Of a stretch of DNA of 58,277 nt, positions 32,006 through 39,969 are shown in pieces. Below the pieces are notes generated by a model that was not told where the DNA came from, did not search any database, and saw only the letters and a list, made by a program, of their open reading frames with translations. Where the stretch lies: NCBI GenBank assembly GCA_945482615.1, contig CALYRG010000005.1, forward strand, positions 1 to 58,277. Direction: 5' to 3'. The DNA comes from an uncultured Clostridia bacterium (GTDB taxonomy: Bacteria > Bacillota > Clostridia > Oscillospirales > Oscillospiraceae). The translations under genes and the position numbers were made by a program. Position 1 is the stretch's first letter. Each line of letters begins with the position of its first letter.

Positions 32006-32847
32006 ATGCTTCTCCTTTTCTGGAAATACCTTCCCACCGCGGTGGCAGCCAGATGGATGCAGGTGGTCAGCACCATCAGGATGGCAGCAATGGCAAAGGC
32101 AATTTCAAATTCTCCGTTCTCCTTGGCGTAGACGTACAGGGCGACCGTCAGAGTGGCGCCGGCGCTGGTGAGCCCCTTGAAAAGCCCGTTCAGGGCGTGG
32201 GCAAAGCCCGCGGTAAACAGCAGCGCTGCCGACTCTCCCAGGATGCGGCCCACACACAGGATGCAGCCGGTGATGACGCCGTCCACACAGCCGGGGAGCA
32301 CCACCGTGCGGATGACCCGCCACTTTCCCGCGCCCAGGCCGAAGGCACCCTCCCGGTAGGCCTGGGGAACGGTTTTCAGGCTCTCCTGGGTGGTGCGCAT
32401 GACCGTAGGCAGGTTCATGATGGCCAGGGTCATGGCTCCGGCCAGAAGGGAGGTTCGCATTCCCAGGAAGGAGCAGAAGATCAGCATACCCGTAAGACCA
32501 TAGATGATGGAGGGAATGCCGGAGAGGGTTTCGGCGGCATACTCAATGGCGTCCACCAGGCGCTTGTTCTGAGCGTATTCCGTCAGATACACCGCCGCCC
32601 CCACCCCCAGGGGCAGGACGAACACCAGCGTCGCCAGAACGATATAGAGGGTGTTGAGTATGTCCGGCAGGATGCCGATGGTACCCGCGAGGTAGCTGGG
32701 ACTGGTGGACAGCAGCTTCCAGGTGATATTGGGAAGACCCTTGTACAGCACATAGCCGATGAGAAACAGCACCAGGCCGCAGGTCAGCGCCACGCTCAGA
32801 AACATGAAAAGGCGCATAATGAAATCGTATAGCTTTCGGGATGTCAT
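32002..32847 (-). CDS. pstA: Phosphate ABC transporter permease PstA
   Basis: A 281-residue permease with six transmembrane helices and the EAA loop that contacts PstB ([21 protein letters not shown] near residue 166). [12 protein letters not shown] near residue 112 is typical of the phosphate permeases. It forms the membrane channel with PstC. It overlaps pstC and pstB by four bases each, giving a tightly coupled translation unit. Confidence 0.95.
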   Translation of the reverse strand: MTSRKLYDFIMRLFMFLSVALTCGLVLFLIGYVLYKGLPNITWKLLSTSPSYLAGTIGILPDILNTLYIVLATLVFVLPLGVGAAVYLTEYAQNKRLVDAIEYAAETLSGIPSIIYGLTGMLIFCSFLGMRTSLLAGAMTLAIMNLPTVMRTTQESLKTVPQAYREGAFGLGAGKWRVIRTVVLPGCVDGVITGCILCVGRILGESAALLFTAGFAHALNGLFKGLTSAGATLTVALYVYAKENGEFEIAFAIAAILMVLTTCIHLAATAVGRYFQKRRSI

Positions 32848-33722
32848 GTGTTCGCCTCCTTGTCCCGTTTCAGGAAGAAGTTCAATGCGGCGTTAATGAG
32901 CATGATGAACAGGTACAGAACCAACGCGATGGAGTACAGTGCCTGCTTCTGCAGACTGCCGTCGGCGGCGTAGGACATTTCGCTGGCCACGGCGGTGGTG
33001 AGGAAGCGCACACTCTGGAAGATGGAGGGCATGTTGGGGGCGTTGCCTGCCACCATCATCACAGCCATGGCCTCGCCGATGGCCCGGCCGACGCCCAGCA
33101 CCACTGCGGCAGCGATGCCGCTTTTGGCAGCCGGCGCGGAGACCCGGAACCAGGTCTCCGTTTCCGTTGCCCCCAGGGCCAGGGAGGCATCCTCGTACTC
33201 CCGGGGCACCGCATCCAGAGCATTGAGGGAGACCTTGACGATGGAGGGCAGGATCATAATGGCCAGCACGATCATAGCCGCAAACAGACTGGCGCCGTCG
33301 GGCAGGCGGAAGGCCTGGCGGATGAAGGGAACAAGAACCATCATGCCCACCAGACCGTAGACCACGGAGGGGATGCCCGCCAGCAGACTCACCGCGGCTT
33401 CCAGCACCGACCGGATTCTTTTCGGGGCACATTTGGATAGGTACACGGCTGTAAAAAAGCCCACCGGCACGCCGATGACGATAGCGCCGGCAGTGCCGTA
33501 GACGCTGGTGAGGATGAAGGGGAGAATGCCGTAGGAGGGATCTGCCGCTGTGGAGGCCCAGGTGCGGCCAAAGAGGAAGGGAACCAGACCGATTTGGGCG
33601 ATGGCGGGCAGACCCGACAGCACCAGATATACGGTGATGAGCAGCACACAGCCCACGGTGATGAGTCCGGCGCACAGGAAAACGCCCTGGGCGATGTGCT
33701 CAATGGATTGTCGTTGTTTCAT
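32844..33722 (-). CDS. pstC: Phosphate ABC transporter permease PstC
   Basis: A 292-residue permease with six transmembrane helices, GIPSVVYGLVGMMVLVPF near residue 115 and the EAA-type loop DASLALGATETETWFRV near 178. It pairs with PstA. The start follows GAAAGGAGACTCC. A 10-base-pair hairpin lies in the 69-base gap between pstS and this gene, which usually lets pstS mRNA outlast the rest. Confidence 0.95.
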   Translation of the reverse strand: MKQRQSIEHIAQGVFLCAGLITVGCVLLITVYLVLSGLPAIAQIGLVPFLFGRTWASTAADPSYGILPFILTSVYGTAGAIVIGVPVGFFTAVYLSKCAPKRIRSVLEAAVSLLAGIPSVVYGLVGMMVLVPFIRQAFRLPDGASLFAAMIVLAIMILPSIVKVSLNALDAVPREYEDASLALGATETETWFRVSAPAAKSGIAAAVVLGVGRAIGEAMAVMMVAGNAPNMPSIFQSVRFLTTAVASEMSYAADGSLQKQALYSIALVLYLFIMLINAALNFFLKRDKEANT

Positions 33723-33749
33723 GGAGTCTCCTTTCGGAAGGGAACAGGG

Positions 33750-33773
33750 AGGCTCCCTCTGACGAGGGAGCCT
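33750..33773 (-). promoter_or_regulatory. Intercistronic hairpin between pstS and pstC
   Basis: AGGCTCCCTC (33750-33759) pairs perfectly with GAGGGAGCCT (33764-33773) around a TGAC loop. There is no T-run in the direction of transcription, so it probably protects or processes the pstS mRNA, or acts as a weak attenuator, rather than ending transcription. Confidence 0.65.
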
Positions 33774-33791
33774 GAGACATACACGGAGCGC

Positions 33792-34589
33792 TTACGCCAG
33801 GGGCACCGCGCCGGCGGCGGAGATGATGCCGCTTGCCTCGGCGGAGGTGGCGAAGTCGAAGAACGCCTGAGCGGTGGCGGAGAGCTTGGTGTCAGCCTTG
33901 GTCACCAGGACGAAGGGACGCTGCACCACATAGCTGCCGTCCTTGACGGTGTCCTCGGTGGGGGCCACACCGCCCACGGTCAGAGCCTTGACGGTATCCT
34001 TAACGGAGGCCAGGGAGGCGTAGCCGATGGCGTTGGGGTTGCCGGCCACGGTGGTGATCACGTCGCCGGTGGAGGTCAGCTCCTGACGGTAGACGCAGGA
34101 ATCCTTGGTGCCGGTGATGGACTCAAAGCCGTCCCGGGTGCCGCTGCCGGCTTCCCGGCCGATGACCACGATCTGTCCGTCGGCGCCGCCGACATCCGCC
34201 CAGTTGGTGATCTGCCCGGTGTAGATCTTGGCAATGTCCTCCAGGGACAGGTCAGACACGGTGTTCTCCGGGTTTACAATGATGGCGATGCCGTCCAGAG
34301 CCAGAACAGTTTCCGTAAGACCGCTCTCCTTTTCGCTGTCCTTCAGACTCCGGGAGGACAGGCCAATGTCGCAGCGGCCTTCCAGGACAGCGGTGATGCC
34401 GGAGCCGGAGCCGGTGGGGTTGTAGGTAAAGGTGGCGCCGGACTTCTGGCTGAAGGCTTCGCCCAGAGCACCGATGACCTTCTCCATGGAGGTGGAGCCG
34501 TCGGTGGAGACGGACTTGTCAGCCTTGGCGCAGCCTGCGAAGGAAAGGATCAGGGCAGCAGCCATCAGGATTGCGAGTATTCTTTTCAT
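33792..34589 (-). CDS. pstS: Phosphate-binding lipoprotein PstS
   Basis: A 265-residue extracytoplasmic phosphate receptor. The signal ends in LSFAGC (Cys20). Phosphate-contact segments are visible: DGSTSMEKV near residue 30, NPTGSGSGI near 56, SSRSL near 78, and REAGSGTRDGFE near 146. It delivers phosphate to PstC/PstA. ATG 34589 follows AAGGAGAAATTGAAA; the upstream extension of the frame covers the promoter and is not coding. It is the first gene of pstS-pstC-pstA-pstB-phoU. Confidence 0.95.
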   Translation of the reverse strand: MKRILAILMAAALILSFAGCAKADKSVSTDGSTSMEKVIGALGEAFSQKSGATFTYNPTGSGSGITAVLEGRCDIGLSSRSLKDSEKESGLTETVLALDGIAIIVNPENTVSDLSLEDIAKIYTGQITNWADVGGADGQIVVIGREAGSGTRDGFESITGTKDSCVYRQELTSTGDVITTVAGNPNAIGYASLASVKDTVKALTVGGVAPTEDTVKDGSYVVQRPFVLVTKADTKLSATAQAFFDFATSAEASGIISAAGAVPLA

Positions 34590-34641
34590 TTTCAATTTCT
34601 CCTTATGAAATGATTGACAATGGATTTGCCTTACGGGACTC

Positions 34642-34696
34642 ATCATAAAGGACAATTGTAAAAAGCGAAACCATGCTTGCGTCAAGATCCTGTAAA
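34642..34696 (-). promoter_or_regulatory. Proximal Pho-box promoter of the pst operon
   Basis: Minus strand: TTTACA (34691-34696), TTGACG (34680-34685) and TTTACA (34657-34662), a 9-base gap, then TATGAT (34642-34647). Steps are 11 and 23 bases, identical to the Na/Pi promoter. The 20 bases at 34654-34673 match 30543-30562 at 18 positions. Confidence 0.72.
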
Positions 34697-34818
34697 GCCT
34701 TTCGTCAGATTTCCCGGAATCATGCCCACGCCGTCCATATCGCAGATAAAGCCCTGCTTGCTTCGAAGTGTTTCCATTGGGTTTTCCTCACAATAATCAA
34801 AATGCAGAATACCCATTT

Positions 34819-34874
34819 ATTGTACCCGGCTTCCTGTAAAATCCGCTACCGAGGTTCGGTAAAGAAAAGGTAAA
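34819..34874 (-). promoter_or_regulatory. Distal Pho-box-like promoter of the pst operon
   Basis: Minus strand: TTTACC (34869-34874), TTTACC (34858-34863), TTTACA (34835-34840), a 10-base gap, TACAAT (34819-34824). The 11- and 23-base steps are the same as in the other two Pho-type promoters. The 363-base gap 34590-34953 holds this, the proximal promoter and the plus-strand promoter at 34887; nothing else was seen. Confidence 0.55.
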
Positions 34875-34886
34875 TTTAAAATATGT

Positions 34887-34915
34887 TTGTAATTCCGACA
34901 TATTTCTGCTATACT
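34887..34915 (+). promoter_or_regulatory. Promoter of the sortase-like gene
   Basis: Plus strand: TTGTAA (34887-34892), 17-base spacer, TATACT (34910-34915), about 32 bases before the ribosome binding site AGGAGGTGG's start codon. It lies back-to-back with the distal Pho-type promoter of the pst operon. Confidence 0.65.
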
Positions 34916-34953
34916 ATAGTCTCAATCTGGAAAAACTTTGAGGAGGTGGACCC

Positions 34954-35595
34954 ATGAGCGCCAGAGGGGTCATGGCATCTGTTTTGGGCTTTGTGCTGTC
35001 GCTGCCGGTGCTGCTGGCACTCAAAGGGGCTCTGGCGGTGCCGCCCAGGGACACGCCGGTGCAGACCGTGCCGACGACTGCGCAAGCCACGGTGCAGACC
35101 ACTGCCGAAACCGCCCCGCCCCAGACCTTCCCCACGGAGGAGATTCTGACCTCGCTTCCCCAGGAAACTGTGGACACCAGAATCACAGGGCAGACCATGC
35201 CCGGGGAGCCGACGGACTTTGTGGGCAGATGGAAGATCCCGGCGGTAAACATCGATGTGGCCTGCTACGGAAACAATGCCCAGGTCACGGTGGATAATGT
35301 GGACAGTGCTGCCTACTATGTCAACTCCGGCCATCAGGTCATTGCCGACCACAACTATCAGGGCTTCAGCGCCATCGGAAGCTGCAAGCCCGGCACCCTG
35401 GCGTACCTGGAAAAGCGGGACGGACAGGTGGTGTCCTACTACTGTGTGGCGGTGATCAAGGGCCACAATACGGAGGACGCCCTCACCGATGAGAGCTATG
35501 TGCCCATCGACAAGCTGCACCCCGGCACCCTGGTCAATTACACCTGCAACGAAAACTGGCAGAATGTGACCATCGCCTTCTTCCAGCCGGAATAA
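34954..35595 (+). CDS. Sortase-like exported protein
   Basis: A 213-residue membrane-anchored protein: one N-terminal hydrophobic helix (residues 6-28), a Thr/Pro-rich linker to about residue 75, then a beta-rich domain. KIPAVNIDVACYG (94-106), VIADHNYQGFSAI (129-141, His133) and LVNYTC (193-198, Cys198) are laid out like the sortase barrel with its His and Cys. The arginine normally found after the catalytic cysteine is not seen (NENWQNVTIAFF follows), so activity is uncertain. No LPxTG protein is in the window. ATG 34954 follows GAGGAGGTGGACCC. Confidence 0.55.
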   Translation: MSARGVMASVLGFVLSLPVLLALKGALAVPPRDTPVQTVPTTAQATVQTTAETAPPQTFPTEEILTSLPQETVDTRITGQTMPGEPTDFVGRWKIPAVNIDVACYGNNAQVTVDNVDSAAYYVNSGHQVIADHNYQGFSAIGSCKPGTLAYLEKRDGQVVSYYCVAVIKGHNTEDALTDESYVPIDKLHPGTLVNYTCNENWQNVTIAFFQPE

Positions 35596-35623
35596 GCAGA
35601 CGCAGGATTTGACATATCGGCAC

Positions 35624-35652
35624 TTGCTTTTTGTTCTTTGGTCTGATATGAT
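35624..35652 (+). promoter_or_regulatory. Promoter of the FAD-dependent dehydrogenase gene
   Basis: Plus strand: TTGCTT (35624-35629), 17-base spacer, TATGAT (35647-35652) with an extended -10 TGA before it. A TTGACA at 35609 lacks a good -10 partner. The leader is about 140 bases. Confidence 0.55.
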
Positions 35653-35700
35653 GGAAGCAAGCAAATCCGGTGCGGGATGCTGGTTTGAATTTGTTGAAAT

Positions 35701-35776
35701 GGCGGCGATTTTCTGCCGCCTTGGAAATAAAGATGTGTGTTCCGCGTTCCGTAGGGGCGCGGAGCACTTTTTCTTT
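35701..35776 (+). promoter_or_regulatory. Leader with hairpin and terminator-like structure
   Basis: In the 5' leader, GGCGGC/GCCGCC form a first hairpin (35701-35720). A second stem of 10 pairs (35737-35746 with 35758-35767, one G-U) is followed by TTTTTCTTT (35768-35776), the form of an intrinsic terminator, 24 bases before the start codon. It may attenuate the FAD-dehydrogenase transcript or end read-through from the sortase-like gene. Confidence 0.55.
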
Positions 35777-35800
35777 GAAATACAGGAGGAAACGGAAACT

Positions 35801-37168
35801 ATGCAGTACGATGTGATTATTGTGGGCGCCGGTCCCGGCGGTATTTTTGCCGCCTATGAGCTGACCCGGCGGGATGAACACCTGAAAATTGCCGTGTTCG
35901 AGGCGGGGCATCCCCTGAACAAGCGCCGCTGCCCCATCAACGGCACCACGGTGAAAAGCTGTATCAGCTGCAAAAGCTGCTCCATTATGAGCGGCTTCGG
36001 CGGCGCCGGGGCCTTCTCCGATGGAAAATACAATATCACCAATGACTTCGGCGGCACGCTTTACGAATACATCGGCAAGCAGAAGGCCCTGGAGCTGATG
36101 CGCTATGTGGACGAAATCAACATGGCCTACGGCGGCGCGGGCACCAAGCTCTACTCCACCGCCGGAACCCAGTTCAAGAAGCTGTGCCTGCAAAACGACC
36201 TGCACCTGCTGGATGCCTCCGTCCGCCATCTGGGCACGGACATCAACTATGTGGTGCTGGAAAACCTGTACGATCACCTCAGGGAGCGGGTGGACTTCTT
36301 CTTCGACACCCCGGTAAAGTCCATTGAGGCGGTGGAGGGCGGCTTCCGGGTGGAATGCGCAGAGGGGAGCTACCTGGGCCGCAAATGCATTGTCTCCGTG
36401 GGCCGCAGCGGCAGCAAGTGGATGGAGACGGTGTGCCGGGAGCTGGACATCCCCACCCGCTCCAACCGGGTGGATATCGGCGTGCGGGTGGAGCTGCCCG
36501 CGGTGGTGTTCTCCCACCTGACGGACGAGCTGTACGAAAGCAAGATCGTCTATAAGACCCCCAAGTACGGCGACCGGGTGCGCACCTTCTGCATGAACCC
36601 CAAGGGCGCGGTGGTCAACGAAAACACCAACGGTATCATCACCGTCAACGGCCACAGCTATGAAGACCCGGCAAAGCAGACGGAGAACACCAACTTCGCC
36701 CTGCTGGTAGCCAAGCATTTCTCCGAGCCCTTCAAGGATTCCAACGGCTACGGCGAGTCCATCGCAAGGCTCAGCAATATGCTGGGCGGCGGCGTCATCG
36801 TCCAGCGCTTCGGCGACCTGATCCGGGGCCAGCGCTCCACCCCCAAGCGGATGGAGGAGTCCTTTGTCACCCCCACCCTCAACGCTACCCCCGGCGACCT
36901 GAGCCTGGTGCTGCCCAAGCGGATCCTGGACGGCATCATCGAAATGCTCTACGCCCTGGACAAGATCGCCCCCGGCACAGCCAATGACGACACCCTGCTC
37001 TACGGCGTGGAGGTCAAGTTCTATAATATGGAAGTGGCTGTGGACGAGAAGCTGGAAACCAAGTACCCCGGCCTGTATATCATCGGCGACGGCAGCGGCA
37101 TTACGCACTCTTTGTCCCATGCCTCTGCCAGCGGCGTGTACGTGGCCCGGGAGATCACACAGAAGTAA
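35801..37168 (+). CDS. FAD-dependent dehydrogenase (COG2509 type)
   Basis: A 455-residue flavoprotein. The FAD dinucleotide fold GAGPGG is at residues 9-14, followed by a family-specific cysteine group (Cys44, 54, 57, 60) and SGFGGAGAFSDGKYN near residue 64. The C-terminal GLYIIGDGSGITHSLSHASASG closes the FAD site. This family of uncharacterised dehydrogenases is common in anaerobic Firmicutes. ATG 35801 with CAGGAGGAAACGG upstream begins at the first strand of the FAD fold; the longer frame covers the structured leader. A decayed MATE gene follows. Confidence 0.87.
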   Translation: MQYDVIIVGAGPGGIFAAYELTRRDEHLKIAVFEAGHPLNKRRCPINGTTVKSCISCKSCSIMSGFGGAGAFSDGKYNITNDFGGTLYEYIGKQKALELMRYVDEINMAYGGAGTKLYSTAGTQFKKLCLQNDLHLLDASVRHLGTDINYVVLENLYDHLRERVDFFFDTPVKSIEAVEGGFRVECAEGSYLGRKCIVSVGRSGSKWMETVCRELDIPTRSNRVDIGVRVELPAVVFSHLTDELYESKIVYKTPKYGDRVRTFCMNPKGAVVNENTNGIITVNGHSYEDPAKQTENTNFALLVAKHFSEPFKDSNGYGESIARLSNMLGGGVIVQRFGDLIRGQRSTPKRMEESFVTPTLNATPGDLSLVLPKRILDGIIEMLYALDKIAPGTANDDTLLYGVEVKFYNMEVAVDEKLETKYPGLYIIGDGSGITHSLSHASASGVYVAREITQK

Positions 37169-37171
37169 ATC

Positions 37172-37485
37172 ATGGCAAGAACCATGGATATGACCCGGGG
37201 AAGGCCCCTGCCGCTTATGGCCTCCTTCGCCGTCCCGCTGATGGCGGGCAATGTCTGCCAGCTGCTCTACAGCGTGGCGGACAGCGCCGTGGTTGGCAGA
37301 GTTCTGGGCGTTCAGGCCTTTGCCGCCGTGGGCGCAGCCAGCTTTTACAGCTGGCTGGTGATGGACATCGTCCTGGGCTCGGCGGGAAGGACAGTTCCGC
37401 CCTTCGCCGGACGGCAGCCATGCTGGTGCTGCTGAACCTGTCTTACTGCGCCGCCTACCGCAGCCGGTGCAGGCAAATGCAATGA
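37172..37485 (+). pseudogene. Decayed MATE transporter gene
   Basis: The first 60 codons are a normal MATE N-terminus (LMASFAVPLMAGNVCQLLYS, then VADSAVVGRVLG). After codon 67 the sequence jumps and, in another frame, reads like a MATE C-terminus (MLVLLNLSYCAAYRSRC, stop at 37485). About 350 codons are missing and the frame is shifted, so the gene is a remnant. It begins 3 bases after the FAD-dehydrogenase stop, so it was once probably in that operon. Confidence 0.75.
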
Positions 37486-37513
37486 CCCACATTCTGGATT
37501 TGGAGGGTTTTCC

Positions 37514-38833
37514 ATGAAACTGAACACCAAGCGTACCGTGCTCATCGGCTTCGCGTTCCTGTCCATCTGCGCTTTCTGGCAGATGTACGACAATCTGGTT
37601 CCCCTGATTCTCACCAACACCTTCCACATCGACAAGACCATTTCCGGCGCCATCATGGCGGCAGACAATGTGCTGGCGCTGTTTTTGCTGCCGCTGTTCG
37701 GCGGGCTGTCCGACCGCTGCGGCAGTAAGCTGGGCCGCCGCCGGCCCTTCATCCTCTTTGGAACCCTGGCGGCGGTGGTGCTGATGCTGGGCCTGCCCCT
37801 GATCGCCGACAGCTATCACGTCCAGGCCGCCCCCTTCAAGCTGTATCTGTTTATCTCCCTGCTGGGCTGCCTGCTGGTGGCCATGGGAACCTACCGCAGC
37901 CCCGCCGTGGCGCTGATGCCCGACGTGACCCCCAAGCCTCTGCGCTCCAAGGCCAACGCCATCATCAACCTCATGGGCTCCATCGGCGGCATTGTGTATC
38001 TGATCATCACAACCTTCCTGTACAAGACCAAGAGCGAAACCTACATCACCTACTTCCCCCTGTTTGCCATCGTGGGCGGCATTATGCTGGCTGCGCTGCT
38101 GGTGGTCATGCTCCTGGTGGACGAGCCCAGGCTGGCCGCCCAGCAGAGAGCCTATGAGGAAAAGCATCCCGAGGACAATCTGGCCCAGCAGACCATCTCC
38201 GGTGAGGAGCTGCCCCCGGAGGTCAAGAGGAGCCTTGCGTTTCTGCTCGCCTCCATCGCCCTGTGGTTTATCAGCTACAACGGCGTCACCACCTGGTTCT
38301 CCGTCTACGCCCAGAATACCTGGGGCATGAGTTTGGGCCAGGCCAACACCTGCGTGACCATCGCCACCGCCGGTGCCATCGTCAGCTACATCCCCATCGG
38401 CGTGGTGGCAAGCAGAGTTGGCCGCCGCCGCACCATCCGCGCGGGTGTGCTGATGCTCACCACCTGCTTCACCGCGGCCTTTGTGTACACCATGCTCTCG
38501 GACACCTTCTCGCCGCTATTGTACGCGCTGTTTATTCTGCTGGGTGTGGGCTGGGCCTCCATCAACGTCAACAGCCTGCCTATGGTGGTGGAGATGTGCA
38601 GAAGCGCCGATGTGGGCAAGTTCACCGGCCTGTACTACACCTTCTCCATGTCCGCCCAGATCGTGACCCCCATTGTGGCGGGATGGCTGCTGGATCACGT
38701 CAGCAGCAAGGCGCTGTTCCCCTACGCCGCGATTTTCTCCCTCGCCGCCTTCCTCACCATGGGAATGGTCGGGCACGGCGACAACAAGGTGGATGCCAAG
38801 CGGGGCCTGGAAGCCTTTGACGTGGATGACTGA
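37514..38833 (+). CDS. MFS transporter (GPH/SLC45-like)
   Basis: A 439-residue transporter with twelve predicted helices. The N-terminal FWQMYDNLVPLILTNTFHID and the loop GGLSDRCGSKLGRRRPFILFG (motif A, near residue 60) resemble the sugar/glycoside cation symporters. GTYRSPAVALMPDVTPKPLRSKANAIINL near residue 120 is the second conserved loop of that group. The substrate is likely a sugar but is not determined. The start follows TTGGAGGGTTTTCC. It may share the transcript of the FAD-dehydrogenase gene. Confidence 0.85.
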   Translation: MKLNTKRTVLIGFAFLSICAFWQMYDNLVPLILTNTFHIDKTISGAIMAADNVLALFLLPLFGGLSDRCGSKLGRRRPFILFGTLAAVVLMLGLPLIADSYHVQAAPFKLYLFISLLGCLLVAMGTYRSPAVALMPDVTPKPLRSKANAIINLMGSIGGIVYLIITTFLYKTKSETYITYFPLFAIVGGIMLAALLVVMLLVDEPRLAAQQRAYEEKHPEDNLAQQTISGEELPPEVKRSLAFLLASIALWFISYNGVTTWFSVYAQNTWGMSLGQANTCVTIATAGAIVSYIPIGVVASRVGRRRTIRAGVLMLTTCFTAAFVYTMLSDTFSPLLYALFILLGVGWASINVNSLPMVVEMCRSADVGKFTGLYYTFSMSAQIVTPIVAGWLLDHVSSKALFPYAAIFSLAAFLTMGMVGHGDNKVDAKRGLEAFDVDD

Positions 38834-38932
38834 CAGAATTAGCGGAAGCTGCCGGCACGCCGGTGGCTTCATACCAGTTCCCGATAGAATGGTTTGTGCA
38901 TATCGGCTTGACTCAGCTTCCGCGCCTCAAAC

Positions 38933-38990
38933 GGGCGGTTGATAACCGCCCCTACGGGAGGAACGGCAGGCGGTTGATAACCGCCCCTAC
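38933..38990. repeat. Two copies of the palindromic repeat, reverse orientation
   Basis: Copies at 38933-38955 and 38968-38990, each reading GGCGGTTGATAACCGCC plus CCTAC, the reverse complement of the units at 28388-28520. They lie between the MFS gene and the rsgA terminator. Confidence 0.85.
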
Positions 38991-39020
38991 GATAATGAAA
39001 GACTGGTATCAGCTTTTTCG

Positions 39021-39066
39021 TAAAAAATGGCATGGCCTTCCCAACGCCGGAAAGGTCATGCCATTG
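39021..39066 (-). terminator. Terminator of the housekeeping operon
   Basis: A long stem (about 16 pairs with one mismatch or wobble region, 39049-39065 with 39026-39041) is followed on the minus strand by TTTTTTAC. It stands right after rsgA and ends the cdaA-to-rsgA gene string. Confidence 0.9.
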
Positions 39067-39067
39067 T

Positions 39068-39967
39068 TTATTTTTTGCTGCCGGGGCGCTCCCAGGGCTT
39101 TATGAGGCTTGCCTGCTCGTAGAGCCGCTGGTAGCTTTCATACCGGCTGGGGGCAATGGTTCCTGCCTGCACCGCCTGACGGACAGCACAGCCCGGCTCC
39201 TTTCGGTGGGTGCAGTCGGCAAACTGGCAGTGCCCAAGGAAGGGCGCAAAATCCGGGAAGGCGTATTGCAGATCCTCCTTGAGAATGCCGTCCTCAAACT
39301 CCGTATCAAAGGAGGCAAAGCCCGGCGTATCGGCAACCAGGGTATCGCCCCCCAGGCTGTACAGCGCCACATGGCGGGTGGTGTGCCGGCCCCGTCCCAG
39401 CTTCTGGGAAACCTCTCCGGTGGCCAGCTTCAGCTCCGGCTTCAGGGCGTTGAGAATGCTGCTTTTGCCCACGCCGGAGTTGCCGGTAAAGGCGGTGAGC
39501 TTTCCTTCCAGAGCCGCCCGAAGCGCCTCCACACCCTCCCCGGTCTGCGCACTGGTGGAAAACACCGCAAAGCCCGCCTTCCGGTACAGGGCGGCCAGCT
39601 CCCGGGCCGGGTCCAGGTCGCTCTTGTTCAGGCACAGGGCCACCTCTACCTGCCGGTCAGCCGCCAGCGCCGCCACCCGGTCGATGAGGAAGGGCTCCGT
39701 CACCGGATTGACAGCGGAGGCGAAGATCACAAGAAGATCCACATTGGCCACCGCCGGGCGGATAAAGCTGTTGCGCCTTGGCAGAATTTCCTCCACCATG
39801 CCCTTGCCCCGCTCCACGGTAATCCGGGCAATGTCCCCGGTGAGGGGGACGCTGTCCTCCCGGCGCAGCACGCCTCTGCCCCGGCAGGTGATCAGGCCCC
39901 GGGGCGTGATCACGTCATAAAACCCGCTGAGAGAACGGACGATCCGTCCGGTCAGTTCCTCCGCCAT
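39068..39967 (-). CDS. rsgA: Ribosome small-subunit-dependent GTPase RsgA
   Basis: A 299-residue circularly permuted GTPase. An N-terminal OB-fold is followed by G4 (NKSD near residue 120), then G1 (GNSGVGKSS near 165) and G3 (DTPGF near 215). A C-terminal zinc motif comprises CQFADCTHRKEPGC. It helps mature the 30S subunit. ATG 39967 is preferred over 39973 because GGAGGA then has proper spacing. It directly follows the prkC stop, as in many Firmicutes. Confidence 0.95.
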   Translation of the reverse strand: MAEELTGRIVRSLSGFYDVITPRGLITCRGRGVLRREDSVPLTGDIARITVERGKGMVEEILPRRNSFIRPAVANVDLLVIFASAVNPVTEPFLIDRVAALAADRQVEVALCLNKSDLDPARELAALYRKAGFAVFSTSAQTGEGVEALRAALEGKLTAFTGNSGVGKSSILNALKPELKLATGEVSQKLGRGRHTTRHVALYSLGGDTLVADTPGFASFDTEFEDGILKEDLQYAFPDFAPFLGHCQFADCTHRKEPGCAVRQAVQAGTIAPSRYESYQRLYEQASLIKPWERPGSKK

Positions 39968-39969
39968 GG

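Noticed and set aside
35609-35614. TTGACA as the -35 box of the FAD-dehydrogenase promoter
   Set aside because: At 17 bases downstream there is only TGTTCT; the TTGCTT/TATGAT pair with extended -10 is better.
35534-38167. 877-codon minus-strand open frame
   Set aside because: Antisense of the FAD dehydrogenase and MFS genes, whose own frames carry clear motifs and ribosome binding sites.
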